Of a DNA stretch of 64,000 nt, positions 1 through 7,571 are shown piece by piece. Under the pieces are notes generated by a model that searched no databases, was not told the DNA's origin, and was given only the letters and a program-made list of their open reading frames with translations. Source of the DNA: CAYFWF01 sp964346815. GTDB taxonomy: Bacteria; Acidobacteriota; Aminicenantia; Aminicenantales; Aminicenantaceae. Where the stretch lies: NCBI GenBank assembly GCA_964346815.1, contig CAYFWF010000043.1, forward strand, positions 5,581-69,580, read 5' to 3'. Position 1 is the stretch's first letter. Each line of letters starts with the position of its first letter. The translations under genes and the position numbers were made by a program.

Positions 1-2346
1 AAAGCCGCTGTCATTCGGATTCTGATACAGATCTGCTATTTTGAGATCCAGGAATTTTTTCGCATCTTTTAAGCCGAACATGTCTACTACGGCAGGATTG
101 GCTTCAAGAATCTTCCCTTCTGGGGTAGCACGGAGAACACCGATCTGAATATTGGTGATGAGTTCGCGATATTTCTTCTCCGATTCCTTGATTTTTTTTG
201 AAAGTATGCGTTTTTGGATAATTTCTGAAATCAAGTTGGCAAAGATCTCCAATGGTCTGACTGATTCTTCTGTAGGAAGTGATCCACTTTTTGAATCATC
301 CACCGAGATCATCCCGATGACCTCACCTTTTGTATCCCTCATTGAAACGAGAAGATTGTCGTCTCTATTCCAGGAGTTTTCGTCTTCGGGATAAGTTCTT
401 TCACTGGTTATCAAAGCGTTTCGATCCAAGATGTCTTTTTGATGATGGGGAATGAAACAGGATTGGTTTCCGAGCTTTATTCCTTTTTCGAAATAACTGA
501 GATATTTGCGCTTAGGCATCTCAACGTTTTTGACTTTTTCAACAACTTCCTTCTTGACTCCCTTATGAGCGATGATCTCTCGATAGGGAAATTCGTCGAT
601 GAAGTAGGAAATAAGGACTCGACTGAAGTCAGAGATGTCAACCACAGCCTGAGCTATATACTCGAAGAGTTCTTTCTCATCCTCTATGGCGAGTATGGCG
701 GCCGAGATTTTTGTGAATCTTTCGAGCTGCCGGCTCATTTTTTTCATCTTTTCTTCGGCGCTTTTTCGATCAGTGATGTCCATATCCATAGCAACTGCGA
801 TGGGTTCTTGGCCGGCAATTATGATTGGAAAAATAGAGGCAAGGATATATTTTTCTTTTCCAGAATTTCTGTTATATGTCCATTCCAGAAGAGGCGAGGG
901 CGTATTCGTCCGGATGACTTTTTCGAGAAGCTCTTTGAATTTTGCCTCCTCAGCCTCAGATATCAGGATACCTTTCAGGCTTTTTCCCTTAACTTGAGAC
1001 TCGGATAATCCCAGAAGCTCCTCTGAATATTGATTCCAGAAGATGACTTCGCCGTTATTGTTAAAACCCTGTATGGCAATATTTGGTGCAAGGTCAATGA
1101 TCGCTTTGAATTGTGCTCTCGAGTTTTCCACATCCTGACAAATCTGGTTGAGTTCCTCAAGAGCCTTTTTTTTCTCAGTGATGTCGGATGAGATCGCAAG
1201 GATCCCGTAGGGCTCTTTGCCCTCCATCATTTTGCAGGAAGAGATTTTAATGTGGCGAATTTTCCCATTCTTATCGAGAAGAGTGAGTTCTTGCTGTCGG
1301 TTATTGCCTTCGAGTAAGCTTGAGAAAATTTTCTCAAAACCTGGGGCGTACTCTGGTTGAACTATGGCAGAAAGATCTTTTCCGATGATATCTTCAGGCA
1401 TATAGCCAAGTTGGTGCCGGATCGATGGACTGATAAAAGTAATTTTTCCTCCTGGATCCATCATGATTATAATTTCGGTTATGTTGTCGATAAGAGTTTG
1501 GTATTTATCTTCTGTTCTTCGGAGGACCTTCTCGAGTTTTTTAATCTCCGAGATATCTTTGATAATCTCCATTTCAGCCGGACGGCCTTCGTACTGGATA
1601 ATTGAAGAATGAATCTCCACATCCTTTGTAGATCCATCTTTACGTTGAATTTGAGTTTGAAAAGTCGAAGGAACATTTTCTTCTACCATCCGAATCTTTT
1701 GGCGCTGAGCCAGAGTTTCTTTATCTTTTGAAGGAAGCCAATCGAAAAAGCGTTTTCCTTTGTATTCTTCGTAGTCATATCCAAGTATTTCTGATGTGGA
1801 ATCGTTGGCATATTTACAGATTCCGTCTTGAATGATAACAATCCCATCTTGCGCCTGCGCTGAGAGATCAGTGAACTTCTTTTCAGTGGCCTTCAGGGCA
1901 GCTTCGATCTTTTTCCTTTCCGTAATGTCTCGGGCGACTCCTCTTATGGCGCTTATTCTACCTTTTTTGTCTTTGACAGTTCTGAGATGGATTTCGAGAG
2001 GAATCCTGTTCCCGTTAGAAGAAATTACTTCGGCTTCGAAATAAGGATTCTTGAGTCCTTGGGGAGCTTCGTTGAGGATTCTATACACTGTATTTTGATG
2101 TTCGGGTGCAACAAGATTTTGTAAATCACTCTTCAATATAACAGACGGGGAATGGCCAGTGATCCTTTGGGCAGCCATATTGAGAAGGAGGAATTTCCCT
2201 TTTAGGTCGACAAGAAAAAATATATCCGGAGCATTTTCGACGAGGGTTCGATAATTCACATCGAAATCGCTCAAATCCACATCGGGAATTAACTCCTTTA
2301 CATCATCACTCTCTGGACTAATTTGTGCATCTTCATGACTAGCCAT
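1..2346 (-). CDS. Multi-PAS/GAF signalling protein (3' part outside the window)
   Basis: My translation of the complementary strand is open from ATG at 2346 (GAGGG upstream) to the window edge, 782 codons without a stop. It shows about five PAS-type modules: residues about 30-140, 150-265, 275-390 and 410-525, then a GAF-like module about 550-700, then another PAS running off the edge. Several end in the PAC-like signature D-I-T-E-(R/K)-K. No signal peptide or membrane segment is visible, so it is probably a cytoplasmic sensor. The output domain lies beyond base 1. A histidine kinase is most likely, but a GGDEF or other output is equally compatible with what is visible. Confidence 0.85.
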   Translation of the reverse strand, partial: MASHEDAQISPESDDVKELIPDVDLSDFDVNYRTLVENAPDIFFLVDLKGKFLLLNMAAQRITGHSPSVILKSDLQNLVAPEHQNTVYRILNEAPQGLKNPYFEAEVISSNGNRIPLEIHLRTVKDKKGRISAIRGVARDITERKKIEAALKATEKKFTDLSAQAQDGIVIIQDGICKYANDSTSEILGYDYEEYKGKRFFDWLPSKDKETLAQRQKIRMVEENVPSTFQTQIQRKDGSTKDVEIHSSIIQYEGRPAEMEIIKDISEIKKLEKVLRRTEDKYQTLIDNITEIIIMMDPGGKITFISPSIRHQLGYMPEDIIGKDLSAIVQPEYAPGFEKIFSSLLEGNNRQQELTLLDKNGKIRHIKISSCKMMEGKEPYGILAISSDITEKKKALEELNQICQDVENSRAQFKAIIDLAPNIAIQGFNNNGEVIFWNQYSEELLGLSESQVKGKSLKGILISEAEEAKFKELLEKVIRTNTPSPLLEWTYNRNSGKEKYILASIFPIIIAGQEPIAVAMDMDITDRKSAEEKMKKMSRQLERFTKISAAILAIEDEKELFEYIAQAVVDISDFSRVLISYFIDEFPYREIIAHKGVKKEVVEKVKNVEMPKRKYLSYFEKGIKLGNQSCFIPHHQKDILDRNALITSERTYPEDENSWNRDDNLLVSMRDTKGEVIGMISVDDSKSGSLPTEESVRPLEIFANLISEIIQKRILSKKIKESEKKYRELITNIQIGVLRATPEGKILEANPAVVDMFGLKDAKKFLDLKIADLYQNPNDSGF

Positions 2347-2579
2347 ATTTTTTCCCTCTTATTTTTTTAAATACGCCTCGCTTCCAGAAGGATAGGAGAA
2401 GCAGAAGAAGATGTAAATCGCCTTGAAAGATGATATGGAGGATGTTTTTACAGAAAAGTTTTTAGCCTTTTAGGACGAAAGGGCTCACCTTCTGCGGCTA
2501 GTCAAACGGCACGCTGGCTTTGCACCATTTTTTAATGGAGAGTAGGGATTGCCATTTTCTCCAGGTCTCTTGCGAAAAA

Positions 2580-3140
2580 CTAAGGGCTCCTTTTTTTACA
2601 GGGGATCCAGATTTCTGTTTTTTTGGAGGACTGAGCATCTGGAGTTCCCGTTTCAAGGTATTTTTCTAACACGGGTCCAACCTTGTCATAGCCATTGGCC
2701 TCCATCCATTCAAATATGTCTGTTATGGCTTCTCCAGTTTCCTCATAGGGTCCTGTGTGTATGGCCGTGGCTACAGTTGTGTAGTTCCATATATTTCTCT
2801 CCAAGGGTGCTTGGACAAGAGTTTGTTCGGTGATCGGAAATCCAATTTCCCATTCCATTTTCATATTTTCCTGGGGATTTGGTCCCGGAACAGTATGATA
2901 TATTCCAAACATCGGCCCCTGAGGATGAACGTTTTGACTCCTCATGGTGGCGATGAGGTTCTTTATGACCTGCTCGATTTCCGAGAATGGGCCTGTATGG
3001 CGGATGCTGCAGAAAACAAAGGGATCCACCTCCTTCACTTCTACGCCCATTTCTCCCGGAATGCCTCTTTCCGCTCTTGAATGTTGAGCGAAGATGAAAA
3101 CCATTAGAGGTATCATGATTAAAAGGATGGTTTTTCTCAC
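2580..3140 (-). CDS. Secreted GyrI-like (effector-binding domain) protein
   Basis: 186-residue protein with an N-terminal Sec signal (basic start, hydrophobic run, cleavage near A-R-A), followed by a domain with the layout of the GyrI-like/AraC effector-binding fold: beta-rich halves containing H-T-G-P-(F/Y)-x-E twice, typical of its pseudo-repeat. Such domains bind small hydrophobic ligands. The usual DNA-binding part is absent, and export suggests a periplasmic ligand binder or a heme/SOUL-like role; this is inference. I chose GTG at 3140 because an AGGAGG lies 7 bases upstream; an in-frame GTG at 3173 would put extra charged residues before the signal peptide. Confidence 0.7.
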   Translation of the reverse strand: MRKTILLIMIPLMVFIFAQHSRAERGIPGEMGVEVKEVDPFVFCSIRHTGPFSEIEQVIKNLIATMRSQNVHPQGPMFGIYHTVPGPNPQENMKMEWEIGFPITEQTLVQAPLERNIWNYTTVATAIHTGPYEETGEAITDIFEWMEANGYDKVGPVLEKYLETGTPDAQSSKKTEIWIPCKKRSP

Positions 3141-3250
3141 CGGTTGCCTCCTCTCTAGTTTGTGTCTTCCCACACCTGTTTTGTCGTACGAAGAAATGAT
3201 AATACAACAGCGCTCCTAACGCAAGCTTATGAAATTGCCTTATTGTTTGT

Positions 3251-3928
3251 TTAGACGATGTTTCTGTGATACCGGGTATAAAGGCTTATGAGAGGATTAT
3301 GGCCCGTGAGGCGATCTTTTACGATGAGGGTAGTAACCGGGGCATGCGAGTGCTTGGTGAAGAGCATGTCATGTCCAACACAGAGCCCGACCAGAATGTT
3401 GAAACTGGTACCGGTTTTGTTCAAGAGTTCTGCTTGAAGGAGAGGGTTGCATGCTGCCTCGAAATTTTTCGGATCTCTAATTTTGTAGCTTTCTGGAATG
3501 CCCAGCTCTTCCTTGTCAACTGCCCCACATGAACAAATCACTGAAGCGATCTCGAGGCCTTTTTTCTCCAATATATCCTGGGCCCTGGAGGCTTCATCGC
3601 TCAGACCGCTGCAAAAGGCCATACCTAGTTTGGCTGCCCCGATCCTTTTGGCGAACTCGGCGATTTCTTTTATCCTGGGCCTGGTTGGAATTATCTCTCC
3701 CATTTCTCTCGCGGCCTTTTCCTCATAAGCCTCCTTCTCGATTAGAGCGGAATTTTGGAAAAAGCTTTTTATCTCTTCTCCGCCGTATTTCTGCTTTATC
3801 TCCTGGATCAGACTCTGAAAATTTTTCATAGGACAGAAAGAGGGGAGTTTCTCTTCATCTGTTATCCCTTTCTGACAATACATCGCCTTACAATGGCCGC
3901 ATTTTGGATCTATCATTTTATCTTGCAT
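3251..3928 (-). CDS. DUF1847-type putative metal-binding protein
   Basis: 225 residues. The N-terminus carries a Cys cluster (C-G-H-C, then C-Q-K-G and C-P-M near residues 10-32) typical of DUF1847 proteins, which are annotated as putative metal-binding proteins of anaerobes. The middle has a Rossmann-like stretch with A-F-C-S-G-L, and further conserved Cys occur around V-I-C-S-C-G and E-A-A-C-N-P. No signal peptide; presumably cytoplasmic and iron-sulfur or zinc binding. Function is unknown. ATG at 3928 has little room for a ribosome site, so ATG at 3916 (M-I-D-P-K) is a possible alternative start. Confidence 0.75.
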   Translation of the reverse strand: MQDKMIDPKCGHCKAMYCQKGITDEEKLPSFCPMKNFQSLIQEIKQKYGGEEIKSFFQNSALIEKEAYEEKAAREMGEIIPTRPRIKEIAEFAKRIGAAKLGMAFCSGLSDEASRAQDILEKKGLEIASVICSCGAVDKEELGIPESYKIRDPKNFEAACNPLLQAELLNKTGTSFNILVGLCVGHDMLFTKHSHAPVTTLIVKDRLTGHNPLISLYTRYHRNIV

Positions 3929-3968
3929 CCTAAAAAATTTAGTTGAATTCCTCGACAGATACTCCAGG

Positions 3969-6605
3969 TTACCTGTTGGGATAGAGACTGTACCACCATT
4001 CTGGCTGGTTCTTTAACCAACGGTCGAACCACGCTATGATTGTTTTTGTCCAGATTTTCCTCTTATTGAAATTCAAGATGTGATGATTTTGTTCATGTAT
4101 TTGGATGTACTCCACTTCTCTTCCCAATATCTTCAGAGCTGTAAAAAGTTGGGTGCTCTCACCAGGTGGAACATTAGTGTCTTCAGAGCCATGAAGCAGC
4201 AGCAGAGGAGTTGTGATTTTGTCAGCACTAAAAAGAGCACTCTGGTTGATATAAATATCTTTACGATTCCAGGGATAGCTGTTGGCAGCAGCATAGGCGG
4301 AATACGAATATCCCCAGTATCCTTCACCCCAGTAGCTGGCAATGGAACTGATCCCAGCATGAGCCACTGCTGCGGAAAACATACTGGTTCGGGTTTGGAT
4401 GAGCATGGTGATGAATCCTCCGTATGATGCGCCGATACACCCGACTTTTTTTGGATCGATAAAGGGATGTGCAGCTAGAAACTCCTTGACACCGTAGATG
4501 ATGTCATCGGCCACGATGAAGCCCCAGTCGTTGACATGATGAGCTGAAAATCGCTGTCCGTAGCCTATAGCCCCGCTCGGCTGAAGAACATAGACCACAT
4601 AGCCCTGCGCAGCCCAGAGATTTTTCGGATATCGTCCTCCGAATTCGCGGGTGACGGGAGTGGTGCCGCCGTAGTAATAGACAATACAGGGATATTTCTT
4701 GTTTGGATCGAAATCAGGAGGATAATAAATACGTCCCTCAATGAGGCGTCCTTGCTGGTTGTTAAAGGTCCAGCGTTGAACGTCGCCAAATTCCACATCG
4801 CCAAATTCCTCTTCCGCTGGGTCGCAGATCAGTCGAGATTTCGCGTTTTTAAGGTTGAGAAAATAGGCCTTAGGCGGTCGAGCAGCTCCTGATCCTATGA
4901 GTACTGCCAGAGCCTTGTCTTTGGCAAAATCGACGTGATCGATGACTTCTACTCCCGCAACAGAAATATTGAGATACTCCTTCTTTTCCAGATCGAATCT
5001 GAAGAGACGGCGGTATGAATGATTAATCGTGAGAAAATATATGGCATTTTCTTTTTGGCTCCAGTAGGCCTGAGCTATCGCTGGACTGAAATCTTTCGAT
5101 ATCGGCTCTACCTGTTTCGTTTCAGGATCGAACAGATAGGCCTGGATATCGAACTCATTGGGAATCACATTGGCTGGAACATTCTTGCCGACATCACCAA
5201 ATGCCGAAGGCCCTCCGAGAATCAGAATTTTTGTCCCGTCTGGGCTCCACTGGGCTTGGCCCATCCACTTCCCTTCCCAGAGCAGTCTGTGTTTAAGGGT
5301 TATGAGATCGAGTGAATAGAGTTCGGTTTTTTCAAAAGGTCTCTCCGAATAGTCGATCAGTGTGCGGGTGAACAAAAGCTTTTTTCCGTCCTGACTTATG
5401 CTGTTGAGAGTTGTGGAGAAGTTACCCGCGGTCAATCTTTCTTTTGCTCCTTCAGGCACAGTTATTTTATACAGGTAAGATTTGTTCCTCCACCAGGGCT
5501 GTCGATCGGAAAGATTCTGAAAGCGTTTGACTCCCTGAAGATTCGAGCTGCCTTTTTGGGCAATTGAATAGATGATGAAATGACCGTCGGGAGACCACGT
5601 ATGCGTGCCCATATTTGCCACATTTTCAAGGATTGGGACAGATGTGCCTTTTTCCAAATCGACAACCCAGAGGGTTGAACCTGATTTGTTCTGGGTTGTG
5701 TAAGAGAACTTTTTACCCGATGGGGCCCATTTAACTCTGGAGATAGAGGTTGCGCCTCGATAGGTATGGATAAGGCGGTTTTCCGAGAGGTCATACAATT
5801 CCACCCAACTTTCGGCGTCATCACTAGGAGGAAGGGCCCTACGTAAGGATACAGCAGCCAAAGTTCCATCTGGGGATACGGATATCCTTGAAAGTTCAGG
5901 TGTTTCGAGCAAGTGATAAATGGTCATGTGTCGACCGGGAGAAAGGGTGAGAAGGGGAGGAGGAGAAGCATATTTTTCATCGAAGGAGAGCGTCCCTTTC
6001 ATGGACCATTCCTCATTCCAATCAGGAACATATACGGACTTCACGAGAAGCAAATGTTTTCCTGTTTCTATGCTCAAGTCTGAATGAATTTTTCCCCCAC
6101 TCGGAGATTTATTCTTATCTTCTGAGTCATCAGCATTGATTTTGGTTCCAATGAGATCGCCATCAACAAAGAGGCGAAAAGGTTGTGTGCTGTGGAGGGT
6201 CACCCGTGCCCTTGTCCATCTTTTTACATCTATATAGACTCCAAAATAGGCAATATTGGGATATGAACCGCCTTCCAAGAGTATAACACCTTCTTCGTCG
6301 GACTGGATTTTTCTCCATTGATTTAGAGTTCCGTCGTGCCATTTTACAGTTTTTTTAGCTTTAGGCCTGAGTTCAGCTGGTTCGATCTGCTCGAATGCTA
6401 CCAACTCTTTGATTGTGGATTCAGTTTTAATTTCTTCAACTGAAGCTGGAAGAGGATTGGAAAACGGTCCCAAAAACATCCATTCGGATATGGTCAGTTC
6501 CGTGGTTCTCTCCTGTTCCTCCTCAGGATCAGCCTGGCTGAGAAGGAAAAGCGGCATCACGAGAAGGACAAAAATAGGAATCCATTGCCTAATTTTTTTG
6601 TTCAT
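3969..6605 (-). CDS. Exported S9 family prolyl oligopeptidase-like peptidase
   Basis: 878 residues with an N-terminal signal sequence (M-N-K-K-I-R then a hydrophobic stretch, about residues 7-25). An extra N-terminal beta domain is followed by a WD40-like/beta-propeller region with repeated S-P-D-G motifs (about 230-590) and a C-terminal alpha/beta-hydrolase domain. The nucleophile motif G-A-S-Y-G-G places Ser727; Asp809 (G-S-E-D-T-N) and His841/842 complete the triad. S9 enzymes of this layout (DPP IV/acylaminoacyl-peptidase type) release dipeptides or acylated residues from oligopeptides. This copy should act in the periplasm or at the cell surface. A possible 24-residue leader ORF overlaps its start codon by ATGA. 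Confidence 0.93.
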   Translation of the reverse strand: MNKKIRQWIPIFVLLVMPLFLLSQADPEEEQERTTELTISEWMFLGPFSNPLPASVEEIKTESTIKELVAFEQIEPAELRPKAKKTVKWHDGTLNQWRKIQSDEEGVILLEGGSYPNIAYFGVYIDVKRWTRARVTLHSTQPFRLFVDGDLIGTKINADDSEDKNKSPSGGKIHSDLSIETGKHLLLVKSVYVPDWNEEWSMKGTLSFDEKYASPPPLLTLSPGRHMTIYHLLETPELSRISVSPDGTLAAVSLRRALPPSDDAESWVELYDLSENRLIHTYRGATSISRVKWAPSGKKFSYTTQNKSGSTLWVVDLEKGTSVPILENVANMGTHTWSPDGHFIIYSIAQKGSSNLQGVKRFQNLSDRQPWWRNKSYLYKITVPEGAKERLTAGNFSTTLNSISQDGKKLLFTRTLIDYSERPFEKTELYSLDLITLKHRLLWEGKWMGQAQWSPDGTKILILGGPSAFGDVGKNVPANVIPNEFDIQAYLFDPETKQVEPISKDFSPAIAQAYWSQKENAIYFLTINHSYRRLFRFDLEKKEYLNISVAGVEVIDHVDFAKDKALAVLIGSGAARPPKAYFLNLKNAKSRLICDPAEEEFGDVEFGDVQRWTFNNQQGRLIEGRIYYPPDFDPNKKYPCIVYYYGGTTPVTREFGGRYPKNLWAAQGYVVYVLQPSGAIGYGQRFSAHHVNDWGFIVADDIIYGVKEFLAAHPFIDPKKVGCIGASYGGFITMLIQTRTSMFSAAVAHAGISSIASYWGEGYWGYSYSAYAAANSYPWNRKDIYINQSALFSADKITTPLLLLHGSEDTNVPPGESTQLFTALKILGREVEYIQIHEQNHHILNFNKRKIWTKTIIAWFDRWLKNQPEWWYSLYPNR

Positions 6606-6676
6606 CTCAGAATCTTTGATTTCTTAGCTGTGACAAAAATAAGAGTGAGGAATACAGATAAAAAAACTTTTTTCAT
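6602..6676 (-). CDS. Possible 24-residue leader peptide coupled to the S9 peptidase
   Basis: A short frame starts at ATG 6676 behind GGAG (7-base spacing). It encodes a basic start followed by a hydrophobic run (M-K-K-V-F-L-S-V-F-L-T-L) and ends at a TGA that overlaps the peptidase ATG (ATGA). The good ribosome site and exact overlap suggest translational coupling. The peptide itself looks like a bare signal sequence, so it could equally be the remnant of a deleted secreted protein. No homologue is recognised. Confidence 0.35.
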   Translation of the reverse strand: MKKVFLSVFLTLIFVTAKKSKILR

Positions 6677-6904
6677 CGGTTCTCCATCCTTGTGTCATGG
6701 ATTTATGCTTGAACGTTCCTGAACGCCGAAAAATCTAATATATCCGATTCAATCTTCGATTGCAATTATTCCCGGTCGTACAGAAATCTCCATTTTCATT
6801 ATTTGTCAGACTGGCTCAAGAAGAAGCCGCTCTGAGGTAAGTGGACAGAGTTCCTCGAAGAGAGAAATGACCTCGGGGTGATGTATCAGCTTAACAGATT
6901 TTTT

Positions 6905-7192
6905 TTACATCATGTCTAGGAATTCTTGCCACTGGAAAGCTCTCAGAGTTTCTGTAGTCGAATGCCCGTAGGCGCGGATGATCATGGCAGCCTTAACTAT
7001 TTGTTCGGGATCCTCGGATTCGACGATATCGATGACGTCAAACCTGCCCATAGTTGAATAGCTCTGCTTCCATTCAACATCTGGGCACTCGCTCTTGATT
7101 TTTTTTGCTACTCTCTCAGCGATTTTTTTGAATTCATAGGGATCACTGAAGGCTTCTGGTGAAATCCGGCTGAGAATGATGTATGTGTCCAT
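6905..7192 (-). CDS. GYD domain protein
   Basis: 95 residues matching the GYD family in layout: start M-D-T-Y-I-I-L-S, then E-x2-K, the core T-M-G-R-F-D-V-I-D-I-V-E, and the C-terminal T-E-T-L-R-A-F. GYD proteins are small ferredoxin-fold alpha/beta proteins related to the dimeric alpha-beta barrel/Lrp sensing domains, with no established reaction. The gene sits 11 bp downstream of a small HTH protein on the same strand and probably shares its promoter. It may be the ligand-sensing partner of that DNA-binding protein, which is inference from order only. Confidence 0.75.
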   Translation of the reverse strand: MDTYIILSRISPEAFSDPYEFKKIAERVAKKIKSECPDVEWKQSYSTMGRFDVIDIVESEDPEQIVKAAMIIRAYGHSTTETLRAFQWQEFLDMM

Positions 7193-7203
7193 AAAAAAAC
7201 CTC

Positions 7204-7392
7204 CTATTTTCCTTCCAGAAAGGCGATCAAATCTTCTTCGTTAATCCACCATTGACGCCCAATCTTCTGGGCTTTGATCTTTCCTGAACTAAGAAGTTTG
7301 AGGGCAGTCACACGGCTGATCTGAAGCTTTTCTTGGATATCTTTCAAGTTATACTGCTGAATCACCTTACTTCCCAACCAGATGGTTCTCAT
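7204..7392 (-). CDS. Small excisionase-type helix-turn-helix protein
   Basis: 62 residues consisting of a single MerR/excisionase-like winged HTH: Y-N-L-K-D-I-Q-E-K-L-Q-I-S-R-V-T-A (recognition helix), then K-I-G-R-Q-W-W-I-N-E-E-D-L-I-A-F-L, the usual wing and C-terminal helix of the HTH_17 family. No integrase, phage or plasmid gene is nearby, so a chromosomal regulator is more likely than a true excisionase. It is first in a two-gene unit with the GYD protein, and a TTGACA-17-TAAATT promoter lies about 50 bp upstream. Confidence 0.75.
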   Translation of the reverse strand: MRTIWLGSKVIQQYNLKDIQEKLQISRVTALKLLSSGKIKAQKIGRQWWINEEDLIAFLEGK

Positions 7393-7442
7393 TGTTCTTC
7401 GTTTCTAACTATTTTATTCATTTATTTCCTAAAATATACTTT

Positions 7443-7471
7443 AATTTACTCTAATTGACCTATATTGTCAA
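7443..7471 (-). promoter_or_regulatory. Candidate sigma70-type promoter of the HTH-GYD pair
   Basis: On the minus strand a perfect -35 TTGACA (7471-7466) is separated by 17 bases from TAAATT (7448-7443). The expected start is about 45 bases upstream of the HTH gene. The surrounding sequence is strongly AT-rich compared with its neighbours. Confidence 0.55.
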
Positions 7472-7571
7472 GGACATTTTAAATCTTTTTTCTTGACTTC
7501 GATAGGTAATTTCATTAATTTTTTCTCGTTCATTGGAGGGAATGTCCAATAGAAACAGAAAGGAGAGCAAA

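Noticed and set aside
439..1008. 189-residue plus-strand frame opposite the PAS protein
   Set aside because: It is antisense to clearly recognisable PAS domains and reads as low-complexity Phe/Ser-rich sequence.
7204..7392. Phage or mobile-element excisionase
   Set aside because: No integrase, attachment repeats or phage genes are nearby; it pairs with a GYD gene, so a chromosomal regulator is more likely.
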